A stretch of 64,000 bases of DNA from Bacteroidota bacterium (GTDB lineage: Bacteria > Bacteroidota > Bacteroidia > AKYH767-A > OLB10), in contig JADKJB010000012.1 of the NCBI GenBank assembly GCA_016722525.1, positions 1 through 64,000 of the forward strand, written 5' to 3'. The position numbers and the translations under genes are program-made. A model generated the notes under the pieces. It was given only the letters and a program-made list of their open reading frames with translations, was not told where the DNA came from and ran no database searches. Shown here one piece after another: positions 1-10,221 of this stretch; positions within the stretch are counted from its first letter, which is position 1, and each line of letters opens with the position of its first letter.

Positions 1-1
1 A

Positions 2-2141
2 GGTCAAAAACGATTCTCGCTCGAAGGTGCCGAAACTTTAATTCCTGCCATCGATGCCGTGATTGATTCCGGTGCCGAATTGGGAATAAAAGAATTTGTA
101 ATTGGTATGGCACATCGGGGCAGGTTAAATGTTCTTGCAAATGTGCTGAACAAAACTTACGAAGATATTTTTACTGAATTTGAAGGAAAAGAATTTGAAG
201 ATAATGCATTCGATGGTGATGTAAAATACCATCTGGGATTTTCTGCTGATGTGGAAACTAGGAATGGAAAAAAAGTGCATCTCAGCCTTACTCCCAATCC
301 CTCGCATCTCGAAGCCGTTGATCCGGTTGTTCAGGGAATTGTAAGAGCTAAAATTGATAATACCGAGGGTGGAACCATTGATCAGATTACACCCATACTC
401 ATTCATGGTGATGCAGCCGTGGCAGCACAAGGCGTCGTTTATGAGGTGATTCAAATGTCGCAACTAAAAGGTTACGCAACAGGAGGAACCATACACATTG
501 TTGTCAATAATCAAATCGGTTTTACTACCAATTATATCGACGCGCGCTCATCAACTTATTGTACCGATGTAGCTAAAGTTACCTTATCGCCTGTTTTTCA
601 TGTGAATGGTGATGATGTGGAAGCACTCGTTTACACCATTCAACTGGCAATGGAATACCGTCAGAAATTTCATCGTGATGTATTTATTGATCTTTTATGC
701 TACCGTAAATTCGGACATAACGAAGGTGATGAACCACGGTTTACACAACCGTTACTTTACAAAGCAATAGCCAGTCACCCCAGTGCCCGTGAAATTTATA
801 ATCAGAAATTACTCGCTCAGGGCGATGTTCATGCCGACCTTGCCAGGAAATGGAGTGACATTCAAAAAATGCTACAGGAACAATTGGATTCCGCAAAAGC
901 AAAAAAGAAAACTAAATTTATAAGGCAGTCGGAAGGCAACTGGTCGGGATTGCAATTTGCAAAAGCTGAAGATATGTTTCCTTCTCCGTTTACCGGCGTG
1001 GAAACAAAATTGTTGCAACAGATAGGCGATAGAATTACACGGTTACCCGAAGATAAAAATTTTTTCACTAAAACAAAACGTTTATTCACCGACCGTAAGA
1101 CTATGATCGAAGATGGTTCCCGTCTCGATTGGGCAATGGCTGAATTGCTGGCATATGGTTCATTGGTTGAGGAAGGTTTCCCAGTAAGAGTAAGTGGACA
1201 GGATGTAGAAAGAGGTACTTTCTCGCATCGTCATGCTGTGATCAGAGTAGAAGATTCAGAAGAAAATTATACACCACTCAATAATATTTCCGATAAGCAA
1301 GCTAAATTCTCCATTTACAATTCATTGCTTTCAGAATATGCTGTTTTAGGATTTGAATATGGATTTAACTTATCGGCACCCCGAACATTAGTTGTCTGGG
1401 AAGCGCAGTTTGGAGATTTCGCCAATGCTGCACAAATTATTATTGATCAGTACATCAGCAGTGCTGAGGATAAATGGAAAAGAATGAATGGTTTGGTGAT
1501 GTTACTTCCTCATGGTTACGAAGGACAAGGGGCAGAGCATTCGAGTGCTAGGCTGGAGCGATTTTTAGCGCTCTGTGCCGAGAATAATATTCAGGTTGCA
1601 AACTGCACCACTCCTTCAAATTTCTTTCATATTTTACGCCGACAAATGCATCGCCCATTCCGGAAACCACTTATTGTTATGACACCTAAAAAGTCTGTTA
1701 CGTCATCCTAAATGTGTATCATCAGTAAAAGAACTTGCCGAAGGTGCTTTTAAGGAAGTTATAAACGATGCCGTAATTAAATCATCCGATGTAAATCGCA
1801 TTGCTTTTTGCAGTGGTAAAATTTATTATGATTTGTTGGAATATCGCGAAAAAGAAAAAATGAATAATGTGGCACTCATCCGCATTGAACAATTATACCC
1901 TTTTCCTTTAAATCAGATTAATGAAGTAATAAAGCAGTACCCTAATGCAAAAGAAAATATTTGGGTACAGGAAGAACCTGAAAATATGGGAGCCTGGAGT
2001 TACCTGCTGAGAGTTTGGAAAGGCACCAAATGGAATCTCATCTCCCGCCCCGAAAGCGCCTCCCCCGCCACCGGCTCCCACGTTCAACACGAAAAAGAAC
2101 AACACGAAATTGTACGAAAAGTATTTGCACCTAACATATAA
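2..2141 (+). CDS. sucA: 2-oxoglutarate dehydrogenase E1 (partial, apparent frameshift)
   Basis: Thiamine-diphosphate-dependent E1 subunit of the 2-oxoglutarate dehydrogenase complex, which decarboxylates 2-oxoglutarate in the TCA cycle and passes succinyl to the E2 lipoyl arm. The reading frame is open at the left edge and starts inside the typical KRFSLEG segment, so only the C-terminal part (about 712 residues) is present. Family landmarks include GMAHRGRLN, GHNEGDEPRFTQP and the late LPHGYEGQGAEHSSAR. At 1688-1692 an A5 run carries one base too many: reading four As restores TPKSLLRHPKC and continuous homology to the stop at 2141. The gene lies 145 bp ahead of sucB in the usual sucAB order. 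Identity is certain; the frameshift is probably a sequence error. Confidence 0.96.
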
Positions 2142-2180
2142 ATTGATGATTTTAAATTCACGGAAAAATTGCCCCATCCT

Positions 2181-2280
2181 CACATCAATACATACCACAA
2201 ACCACATCAGCACACTAGCACATTAGCAAATCATCACATCATCACATCATCACATCAGCAAATCAACACATGCCCACATT
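2181..2280. repeat. Imperfect 8-bp tandem array between sucA and sucB
   Basis: From 2203 the sequence falls into consecutive octamers: CACATCAG, CACACTAG, CACATTAG, CAAATCAT, CACATCAT, CACATCAT, CACATCAG, CAAATCAA, CACATGCC and a partial CACATT. A looser copy extends left to 2181. It ends six bases before the sucB start codon, so it lies in the sucB leader. No function is known to me. Confidence 0.8.
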
Positions 2281-2286
2281 AAACCC

Positions 2287-3534
2287 ATGACAACCCAAAT
2301 AAAAGTCCCTTCCCCGGGTGAATCCATCACCGAAGTGCAAATATCTCGTTGGATAAAAAGCGACGGCGATTACGTAGAAAAAGATGAGGAGATTGCCGAG
2401 ATCGATTCCGACAAAGCCACACTTACCATTGCTGCAGAGCAAAGCGGGAAATTAGCAATCATAATTCAAGAAGGTGAAACCGTTGCTGTTGGTTCTGTGA
2501 TTTGTACCATCGACGGAGATGCCGCTCCTGCTGAAAAGTCAAAATCAACAGATGTGAAAACCGAAGCAAAAACTGTTAATTCTTCTAAGCCTGTTGACAA
2601 TGTAAAAGTATCTTCAGAAGAAATTCAATCCTCCGGTTATGCATCAGGAGTTCCTTCTCCCGCTGCTGAAAAAATACTGAAAGAAAAAGGTATTTCTCCT
2701 GAAACAGTAAAAGGAACTGGCAAAGATGGAAGAATTACAAAAAGTGACGTTATTTCTTCGACGAATGCTCCCGCCACCGCCGCCGCCCCTGCCACCAAGG
2801 GAACACGTAACATCCGGAAAGAGAAACTCTCAATGTTGCGCAAAAAACTTGCTCAGCGTTTAGTCGCCGTTAAAAATGAGACCGCAATGCTTACTACTTT
2901 TAACGAGGTAGATATGAGTGCAATTATGGAGATCAGAAAATTGCATAAAGATAAATTTAAGGAAAAGCATGGGGTAGGGTTGGGGTTCATGTCGTTTTTT
3001 ACCAAAGCGGTGTGTGAAGCCTTGAAAGAATTTCCTGCGGTAAATGCCAGGATTGATGGTGACGAGATTGTTTATCACGACTATTGTGATATAGGCATAG
3101 CCGTTAGTGCTCCTAAAGGATTGATGGTTCCTGTAATGAGAAATGCCGAGGCACTAACTCTCGCTCAAATTGAATCGCTTGTAATGGCACTTGCAGGAAA
3201 AGCACGTGAAGGAAAAATCTCCATCGACGAAATGACAGGAGGGACCTTCACCATCACCAACGGAGGTGTTTTTGGCAGCATGCTCTCCACACCAATCATC
3301 AACCCACCGCAAAGTGCTATTTTAGGAATGCACAACATTGTAGAAAGACCGGTTGCAATAAATGGCAAAGTAGAAATTCGTCCCATCATGTACGTCGCGC
3401 TCTCCTACGACCACCGCATCATCGACGGCCGCGAATCAGTGAGTTTCCTGGTCAAAGTCAAACAAATGCTCGAAGAGCCGGTTAAAATGCTTTATGGTGG
3501 TAGCGATCCCACGAAGGTGCTTTTAGGTTTGTAA
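2287..3534 (+). CDS. sucB: Dihydrolipoyllysine succinyltransferase, E2 of 2-oxoglutarate dehydrogenase
   Basis: E2 core of the 2-oxoglutarate dehydrogenase complex; it transfers the succinyl group from the lipoyl arm to CoA. The 415-residue protein shows an N-terminal lipoyl domain (residues 1-77) with the lipoylated lysine at K43 in IDSDKAT. An E3/E1-binding domain follows around residues 117-153 (GVPSPAAEKIL through GRITKSDV), flanked by Ala/Pro/Thr-rich linkers. The CHAT-like catalytic domain carries the active-site motif DHRIIDG near residue 380. Length is normal for the family and the frame is intact. It follows sucA directly. No E3 (lpd) gene is present in the window, as is common. Confidence 0.97.
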   Translation: MTTQIKVPSPGESITEVQISRWIKSDGDYVEKDEEIAEIDSDKATLTIAAEQSGKLAIIIQEGETVAVGSVICTIDGDAAPAEKSKSTDVKTEAKTVNSSKPVDNVKVSSEEIQSSGYASGVPSPAAEKILKEKGISPETVKGTGKDGRITKSDVISSTNAPATAAAPATKGTRNIRKEKLSMLRKKLAQRLVAVKNETAMLTTFNEVDMSAIMEIRKLHKDKFKEKHGVGLGFMSFFTKAVCEALKEFPAVNARIDGDEIVYHDYCDIGIAVSAPKGLMVPVMRNAEALTLAQIESLVMALAGKAREGKISIDEMTGGTFTITNGGVFGSMLSTPIINPPQSAILGMHNIVERPVAINGKVEIRPIMYVALSYDHRIIDGRESVSFLVKVKQMLEEPVKMLYGGSDPTKVLLGL

Positions 3535-3576
3535 AAAAACAAATCTCAATTTCATTTAATCAAGGAATATAAATGT

Positions 3577-3773
3577 AGCATTCTTCATTCTACGTTTTGT
3601 ATTCTATATTTTGTATTTTACATTCTACATTCCCGTTTTCTACATTCTAGATTTTACATCCCCGTTTTCTACATTCTAGATTCTACATTTTACATTCTAC
3701 ATTTTACATTCCCGTATTCTACATTCCCGTTTTCTACATTCTACATTCTACATTCCCGTTTCCCGCATTCCCG
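3577..3773. repeat. Degenerate 7-bp tandem array between sucB and kbl
   Basis: The sequence is built from heptamers of the types ATTCTAC, ATTTTAC, ATTCTAG and ATTCCCG, with occasional extra bases, for about 25 units. It fills the space between the convergent sucB and kbl genes. Its right end reaches into the corrected 3' end of kbl, where the minus-strand frame stops at a TAG (3748-3750) made by a repeat unit. No stable hairpin terminator is visible within it. Confidence 0.8.
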
Positions 3774-4961
3774 CCTTCACCACCCCCAATTCTTTCCCCA
3801 CCTTCGTAAACGCAGCAATCGCTTTATCCAAATGATGTCTCTCATGAGCTGCCGACATCTGAACACGAATGCGTGCATTTCCTTTTGCAACAACAGGTAG
3901 AAAAATCCGGTGACATAAATTCCCTCATCTAAAAGTTTAGTTGCAAAATCCTGTGCAAGTTTTGCTTCATAAAGCATGATGGGAACAATGGGGTGCGTGC
4001 CTGGTTTTATATCGAATCCTGCTTCGGTAATTTTTGTACGGAAGTATGCGGTGTTATCCCAAAGTTTATCGCGCAGATCGGTGGTTGAGCTTAACAATTC
4101 AAGTACTGCATTGGATGCTCCAACAATAGAAGGTGCCAGTGAATTTGAAAATAAATAGGGTCTCGAACGCTGACGAAGCATATCAATAATTTCTTTTCTT
4201 CCTGATGTAAATCCGCCCAAAGCGCCACCCAATGCTTTGCCGAGTGTGCCGGTAATGATATCAATTCGTCCCATCACGTTGTGGTGCTCATGTGTTCCTC
4301 GGCCGGTTTTACCCATGAAGCCACTCGCATGACATTCATCAATCATGATAAGTGCTTTGTATTTATCGGCGAGTTCGCAAATTTTATCAAGTTGTGCAAT
4401 GGTGCCATCCATGGAAAATACACCGTCAGTAACAATCATTCGGTGACGAAGATGCATTGCAGCTTTCAACTGCTCTTCAAGATCCTCCATATTGTTATGC
4501 TTGTAACGCATACGCTGTGCTTTACATAAACGCACTCCATCAATGATCGATGCATGATTTAATTCATCCGAAATAATCGCATCCTTTTCGTTCAGTAATG
4601 GTTCAAAAACACCGCCATTAGCATCGAATGCTGCAGCATACAAAATAGTGTCATCAGTGCCAAGAAATTTTGCAATATTTTTTTCCAGTTCTTTGTGTAT
4701 ATCCTGTGTCCCGCAAATAAATCGCACCGACGACATCCCATACCCATGTGTATCAATCGCTTTTTTTGCAGCTTCAATTACTTTTGGATGTGATGATAAA
4801 CCCAGATAATTATTCGCGCAAAAATTCACCACTTCCTTTCCATCTGTCAAACGAATATCCGCACCCTGTGGTGTAACAATAATACGTTCTTTTTTAAAGA
4901 GCCCAGCTTCTTCTATTTCTTTCAGTTCTTGCTGCAATAAGGGTTGTAAGGTGGAATACAT
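3748..4961 (-). CDS. kbl: 2-amino-3-ketobutyrate CoA ligase / glycine C-acetyltransferase (apparent frameshift)
   Basis: PLP-dependent enzyme of the alpha-oxoamine synthase family; it cleaves 2-amino-3-oxobutyrate with CoA to glycine and acetyl-CoA in threonine breakdown. The sequence tracks E. coli Kbl closely: INFCANNYLGL-like N-part, SSVRFICGTQD, ISDELNHASIIDGVR, and the PLP-lysine segment TGTLGKALGG near residue 245. Near 3897-3901 one base is missing (a CCC reads CC). Restoring it gives GFFYPVVAKGNARIR and a frame ending at 3748, for about 404 residues; the uncorrected frame ends at 3777 with an unrelated tail. Related enzymes (BioF, serine palmitoyltransferase) fit less well. No threonine dehydrogenase gene lies nearby. 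Confidence 0.93.
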
Positions 4962-4987
4962 AATTCAGATCTGTTTTGTTTTGATTG

Positions 4988-4995
4988 CAAATATA
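4988..4995 (-). promoter_or_regulatory. Candidate promoter -7 box for kbl
   Basis: On the minus strand the sequence is TATATTTG, a match to the Bacteroidota -7 consensus TAnnTTTG, 26 bases upstream of the kbl ATG. No convincing -33 TTTG is seen, so this is only a candidate. Confidence 0.4.
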
Positions 4996-5225
4996 ATAAT
5001 TTGAATTTAGTTACTAATTAATTAATGATTAATGCACTATTTCCAGTAGGTTGCAACCGGTAAGGAGGGAATATGGATCCAGATTGCTTTTGGTAATACC
5101 CGGACTCTATTTCAGTGATGAAAAATAGTAGGTATCTGATAAATGAATGGATGAGAAAGTCAATTAAAACAGTCCTTCTTTTTCAGGAGGTAGCATCGTC
5201 ACAATGACTCCTATGGAGGTTAAAC

Positions 5226-6335
5226 TCAAACCAGTCTAAAAACCTTTCCCGGCAAACATTTAATAATGCCGGAAAATTCGAGGTTGAGCAAAAGAGCAGC
5301 AACTTTACTGTGTGGCATACCAGAGTGGAAAACAATAGCATCAATAGGTGCTCCATCTTGGTTCATGATGAAGTCCACAATCAATTTTTCATCTTGCGAA
5401 AGCTCTACAAATAATTGTTTTTGCAAGACAGATTTATTTTTATTTTCATCATCCCAACCCATAATATATCGCAAATCAGCTGCCGACTGAATTAATGCAG
5501 CGCGATTCGATTTTATAAGCATGTTGCAACCTTCACTATACAAATCATTAATTCGCCCGGGCAAGGCAAACACATCTCGGTTGTAGGAGTTTGCAATGTC
5601 AGCAGTAATCAAAGCCCCTCCTTTTTTTGCGGCCTCTACAACTATAACTGCATCGCATAATCCTGCAATAATTCTATTCCTTTTGGGGAAGTTTTCTTTG
5701 TCAGGATCTGCACCACTGATATGTTCCGTTATCAATCCACCATGCTCCACCATTTTACGAGCTACCTGGTTGTGCACCTGAGGGTAAATTCTGTCTAGTC
5801 CATGTGCCATCACTCCAATAGTTTCCACCCCTGTTCTCACCGAGGCCTTATGAGCTGTAATGTCAATTCCATAGGCTAATCCACTCACAATTACTGCCTT
5901 CATTTGTCCAAGCTCTTCAACCAGTGCATTGGTAAAATCCTTTCCATATTCGGTCGCTTTCCTGGTGCCAACAATTGCTACCATTCTGCTGTGGTTGAGT
6001 GAGGTGGTTCCTTTGTAGAAGAGCAACACCGGAGCATCATAACAATTTTTGAGTCTGATCGGATAATCCTCATCCAGGTAAAAGTACATGTCTATGCCAT
6101 GTTTTCTGACAAAGGCCAGCTCTTTTCGGCACGACTAAAGTTTTAAAACCAACAATAGAGGCGGCGGTCTTGGGTCCAATTTCTGGAATTTTCTCAAGAG
6201 TTCTTTTTTCTCCTTGAAAATGGCTTCTACATCGCCACAGTAGCTGATTAATTGTCGGGCTAAAACGTCCCCAACACCCTCAATCATAGTTAATGCAATT
6301 CTGAAAATAAAAGTTTCTTCTGAAATAGAAATCAT
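5226..6335 (-). CDS. dprA: DNA-processing protein DprA (three apparent 1-bp deletions)
   Basis: DprA/Smf loads RecA onto incoming single-stranded DNA during natural transformation. The N-terminal piece (FIFRIALTMIEGVGDVLARQL) is the usual helix-hairpin-helix lead-in. The second piece holds the Rossmann-like DprA core with GTRKATEYG, SGLAYGIDITAH, ENFPKRNRIIAGL and KKGGALITADIA. Between them three one-base deletions are needed, near 6185-6195, 6133-6142 and 6118-6129. They restore KIPEIGPKTAASIVGFK, then FSRAEKELAFVRKHG; together they sum to three bases, matching the fact that both pieces are in the same frame. The corrected length of about 370 residues is normal. The start is the ATG at 6333-6335; a longer upstream extension is not family-like. 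Confidence 0.9.
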
Positions 6336-6390
6336 AAAAAGTGTAAAATAAAAAGTATATTTCGACAAAAATAATAAAAGATACAGCAAT

Positions 6391-8662
6391 ATGAACAACC
6401 TAATTAAAAGTGTGATGTTTTTTCTTTGCCTCGTGCCTTTATCGGCAATAGCACAGAATCAAGCAATTGTGATGGGCCTTGTTAGAGATGTTGATACAAA
6501 AGAGCCTTTGCCTGGGGTGAATGTTGTTTTAGACGGTGTTTCAGGAACGGTAACCGACCTTTCCGGAAAATTTCGCATTGAAATGCCAGCGGGTGATCAT
6601 TCCGTTTCTTTCCGTTTTGTGGGTTATACCTCTCAAATAAAACAGGTTAAGGTGGCACAGAGAGAAGTTAAAATTATTAATATAGATCTGGTGCCGGTAT
6701 CTACACTCTTAAATACTATTGTGGTGAGTGCCGGTAAGTTCGAACAAAAAATAGAAGAGGTAACAGTTTCCATGGAAGTTATTAAACCCACTTTTATTGA
6801 AAATACCAACGCAACTTCAATGGATGTAGTCATGGAACAGGTTCCCGGTGTAGCTATCATTGATGGACAAGCAAATATAAGAGGAGGGAGTGGTTTTAGT
6901 TATGGTGCCGGTAGCAGGGTGCTTTTGTTAGTAGATGATTTACCCATGCTCGCAGCTGATGCCGGGGATGTGAAATGGAGTTTTTTGCCCGTTGAAAATA
7001 TTGAACAGGTGGAGGTAATTAAAGGAGCCTCTTCCGCACTTTTTGGTTCTTCCGCAATGAACGGAGTTATTAATGTAAGAACAGCTTATCCTAAATCTAA
7101 ACCCGAAACAAATATTAATTGGTTCTCAGGTTGGTATGGCGACTCCAAAAGAGAGCAACTGCAATGGTGGGGTGATAATTCGCAGCAGTTTCAAGGATTG
7201 AGTTTTAATCATAAACAAAAGGCCGGTCGATTTGATTTAGTGCTCGGTGGAAATGTGTTTAAAGATGATGGATTCCGTCAAGGTGAAACCGAAGAACGCT
7301 ATCGGATAAATGCGAATACACGATACCAATTTAAAAAATTGAGGGTCTATTTGCCGGGGTGAATTTAAATGTTACTTCCAATAGTGGTGGTTTGTTTTTG
7401 TTGTGGGAAAACGATTCTACAGGAGCTTATATTCCACAAGGTGGTATAGCAGATTCTACAACTACTATCAGTCTTTATGAAACTACTCGTACCAGTGTCG
7501 ATCCTTTCATCACCTATGCCGGAAAAAAGGTAGTACACACAAGCTGAGAACACGCTATTTCAAAACAGCAAATCGGAATAATACCAATCAACAGGCTTTT
7601 GCTACTTCCTATTATGCAGAATATCAATATCAGAAAAGAATAAAGGAATTTCTTACTATCACTGCTGGTATTGTTGAATCATATGCTGAAATTAAAAGTG
7701 AATTGTATGAAGATCATACATCAAATAATATGGCCGGTTTTGCTCAGTTTGATATTTCTGTAGGAAGACTTGGTGTTTCATTAGGTGGTAGATTAGAATC
7801 CAATACCATTGATGATGGTGATAAAGAAACAATACCTGTAATTAGAAGTGGAATTAATTTTAAAGTATTTGAAAATACGCACCTCAGAGCTTCATATGGT
7901 GAGGGTTACCGCTATCCCTCCATTGCCGAAAAATATGTAAGTACTCAGGTAGGTAATATTGTGATTTATCCTAACGATAGCGTTAAGTCGGAAACCGGTT
8001 GGACTGCCGAAATAGGAGTGAAGCAAGGAATACGAATTGGAGGATGGAAAGGATTTTTTGATGTAGCCGGTTTCTGGAGTGAGTATCAGGATATGATGGA
8101 ATTTACTTTTGGCCGTTACGGACCTTTCGAGCCACCCACGTTCGGTTTCGGATTTAAGTCAGTTAATATTGGCAATACAAAAATTACAGGTATCGATATT
8201 GGTTTAAACGGTCAGGGTACTATTGGCCGCTTACCTGTTTCGTTGTTTTGTGGATACACCTATATTGAACCTATTCAATTGGATTTTGATGCTGCAAAAG
8301 ATACTTTGAAGAATTCTGCAAATTATAATGTGCTCAAATACCGATACCGTCATTTATTCAAAGGAGACATTGAATTGAATCCCGGAAATTTCATGATAGG
8401 ATTGAGCTCCCGCTTTAATAGCTTTATGGAAAATATTGATGCGGTTTTCGAAAGTGAAGCAACTATCCCCGGTGTTAAAGATTATCGCGAAAAACATTAT
8501 TACGGCGATTGGGCATTTGATTTTCGATTTGGATATCGCGTTACGCAAAACTTTAAAGTGTCTGCTATTGTCCGCAACTTATTTAATCATGAATACATGG
8601 GTCGCCCAGCTGATATGCAGGCACCGCGAAATTACACACTGCAAATTAATATGAACTTCTGA
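6391..8662 (+). CDS. TonB-dependent receptor (two apparent frameshifts)
   Basis: Outer-membrane receptor that imports a ligand using TonB energy; the substrate cannot be told. A signal peptide ending at AIAQ is followed by a carboxypeptidase-regulatory-like domain (residues about 25-110, with DLSGKFRIEMPAG). A plug domain with NIRGGSGFSYGAGSR and IEQVEVIKGASSALFGSSA comes next, then a beta-barrel ending in aromatic F. Two runs of A are one base short: at 7331-7336 (restoring KKIEGLFAGVNLNV) and near 7525-7532 (restoring GKKGSTHKLRTRYF). The joined product is about 757 residues, a normal size for a non-SusC receptor. It is divergent from dprA with 55 bp between starts. No SusD-like gene is adjacent. 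Confidence 0.93.
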
Positions 8663-8673
8663 TAGGAGGTGTA

Positions 8674-9804
8674 TCAACTTTCAGGTGCTTCTGAACTATT
8701 TTTGCCCTCACGAACCTGCTGTCTGTAAATAGAAGTAAACGCAACACATTCCTGGTATAGGGAATCATCTTCTGCCTCTGAAAATGCGATGCCTGTTTTT
8801 ATGCGGAATAAGTACTCATCGTAAACATAGGGGAGATTGGCAAGTATTCTTTTTATTTTATAACGGGTAGCTCCTTTTATTACGGATTGCTTCCAGTCAG
8901 GGTCATCAGGAAGTCGCACGGTTTCGTTGGCGCGATTTAATATTCTAAAGGCATCCTGTAACTCGGCTTCTGTAGTGTCATCCTCCGGCTTTATTTCTGA
9001 TGCTTTGAAATAACTAAGCAGGTTTTTGCTTTCAAAAGTGTTGATGAAGAAATCCAATGTGCCATAGTTGATGTATAAATTTGGCCCCGAACCAGTCGTG
9101 ATTTCTTCTTCGTTTATCCCAAGTGCGTTATATTCGCTGTTGGTTTCCCGCCAGGCTTTAAGGAATTTCTTTTCTTCTTCTCCTTTTTTATCAGGAAGCA
9201 TTAAAAGATAATCAGTACCTATTTTGGAATCATAAAATTTGTACCATTCAGGTGTTGCATCCGGCCCACCGTTGAGCTGATTGTAAGATTCATAGTCTTG
9301 CCAATTGTAATACCAGCTTTTCTCCATATACAAACCCGATTCCAAATAATCCATATAAAGGTTGAGTTCTGCCGATGAAACAGGGTCAAGAAAAGGACAT
9401 TTAGTGATGGCTTTTTCCCAGCAATAAAAGTCCCGGGTAACTTCTATACCTTCAATTTCTATAAGTCCTGCACGCCACTCGGCCTGAAGATTAAATAATT
9501 TTTTTTGTTGAATTTCCCAAAAACACTGCTCCGCCAGATCTCTGAATCGTAATTGCTCCCGCTCTTTTTTAGCGATCATTCGTTCGCCATTGAGTAAATA
9601 CCAGGCCTTTTTTGATGCGTATTCTGTAATAAAATCATGTACCGATTCCTCGTTAAATGACTTAAAAAAGTCCCAGTATCTGGCGCTGCTGTATAATTCT
9701 TTGATGGTATCTTTTACTATCTCCTCATACCTTGCTCTTCTGGTCGGATCCTGGATCAATTGTTTTGGTATTCTTTCTCCTTTTCCGTCCGCAAACTGCT
9801 TCAT
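8674..9804 (-). CDS. Hypothetical protein, 376 aa
   Basis: I do not recognise this protein. It is an intact 376-codon frame with no signal peptide and no membrane segment, so probably cytoplasmic. It is rich in charged and aromatic residues (many W, Y, E, K) with mostly helical character, for example in the first 100 residues. No catalytic motif or cysteine cluster stands out. It lies 11 bp from the 3' end of the TonB receptor gene in convergent orientation and has no partner on its own strand, so context gives no hint. The start is the ATG at 9802-9804; codon use resembles that of its neighbours, which argues for a real gene. Confidence 0.72.
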   Translation of the reverse strand: MKQFADGKGERIPKQLIQDPTRRARYEEIVKDTIKELYSSARYWDFFKSFNEESVHDFITEYASKKAWYLLNGERMIAKKEREQLRFRDLAEQCFWEIQQKKLFNLQAEWRAGLIEIEGIEVTRDFYCWEKAITKCPFLDPVSSAELNLYMDYLESGLYMEKSWYYNWQDYESYNQLNGGPDATPEWYKFYDSKIGTDYLLMLPDKKGEEEKKFLKAWRETNSEYNALGINEEEITTGSGPNLYINYGTLDFFINTFESKNLLSYFKASEIKPEDDTTEAELQDAFRILNRANETVRLPDDPDWKQSVIKGATRYKIKRILANLPYVYDEYLFRIKTGIAFSEAEDDSLYQECVAFTSIYRQQVREGKNSSEAPES

Positions 9805-9943
9805 AAAACAATAATTTATAAGCCCGTAACGAAGGACTTACTACAGGGTTGCATGGCGCTGTGGCAGTTGTTGTAAGAAACCAGTGTGAATTGTAAGCCC
9901 TCAACTGTCATTAATTGACTACAAGGGTGTGGTTGTGCTGCTG

Positions 9944-9967
9944 AAAACCTTTGCTGACAAAGGTTTT
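9944..9967. terminator. Perfect hairpin, possible terminator or RNA structure
   Basis: AAAACCTTTG and its exact complement CAAAGGTTTT flank a CTGA loop. There is only a TTTT end and no longer T run, and no gene ends immediately before it on either strand, so the role as a terminator is doubtful. Confidence 0.3.
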
Positions 9968-10158
9968 GGGTGGTTTTAAGAGTTACCATTCAGGTTCGAA
10001 AAAAAACGATGAAATGTAATTTCATGGCGCATTTTGCCCTGTTCAGAATCATTAAATTGGAACTCTTCGTTGGTGAGTGGATCGGGAATCAAGTCTTTTG
10101 CGGGAAAGGATCCGGTGGTATTCAGGAATTTGTTCCTTCAAAAATAAATTTGAATGTG

Positions 10159-10166
10159 TATTTTTG
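10159..10166 (+). promoter_or_regulatory. Candidate promoter -7 box ahead of the small gene and kdsB
   Basis: TATTTTTG matches TAnnTTTG. The implied transcript would begin near 10173, which places the ATG at 10222, rather than the GTG at 9970, as the start of the downstream gene. The nearest upstream TTTG is 26 bases away, longer than usual. Confidence 0.4.
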
Positions 10167-10221
10167 TGGAGGACAGCGAATTTGTTTTAGGTGGTTTGTT
10201 GTCTCTCTAAATCTTAATTTT

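Larger units (their letters stand above)
9805..10221. other. Intergenic region with a hairpin and a promoter box
   Basis: This 417-bp stretch holds no gene I can support, although a frame stays open from 9970. It contains a perfect 10-bp inverted repeat at 9944-9967 and a candidate -7 box at 10159-10166. I see no tRNA-like cloverleaf and no protein-like composition before 10222. Confidence 0.5.

Noticed and set aside
2181..2280. 8-bp repeats as CRISPR or phage attachment sites
   Set aside because: Units are far too short and contiguous for CRISPR, and no integrase gene is near.
5226..6335. dprA as two separate genes
   Set aside because: The pieces are the N- and C-terminal parts of one DprA; three one-base corrections close the gap and give a normal length.
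9970..10221. Coding extension of the gene ahead of kdsB back to a GTG at 9970
   Set aside because: The stretch has unlikely amino acid composition and lies upstream of a promoter box; the ATG at 10222 is preferred.
9805..10221. tRNA or structured RNA gene
   Set aside because: No cloverleaf, T-loop GTTCRA box or acceptor stem can be built; only one hairpin is visible.
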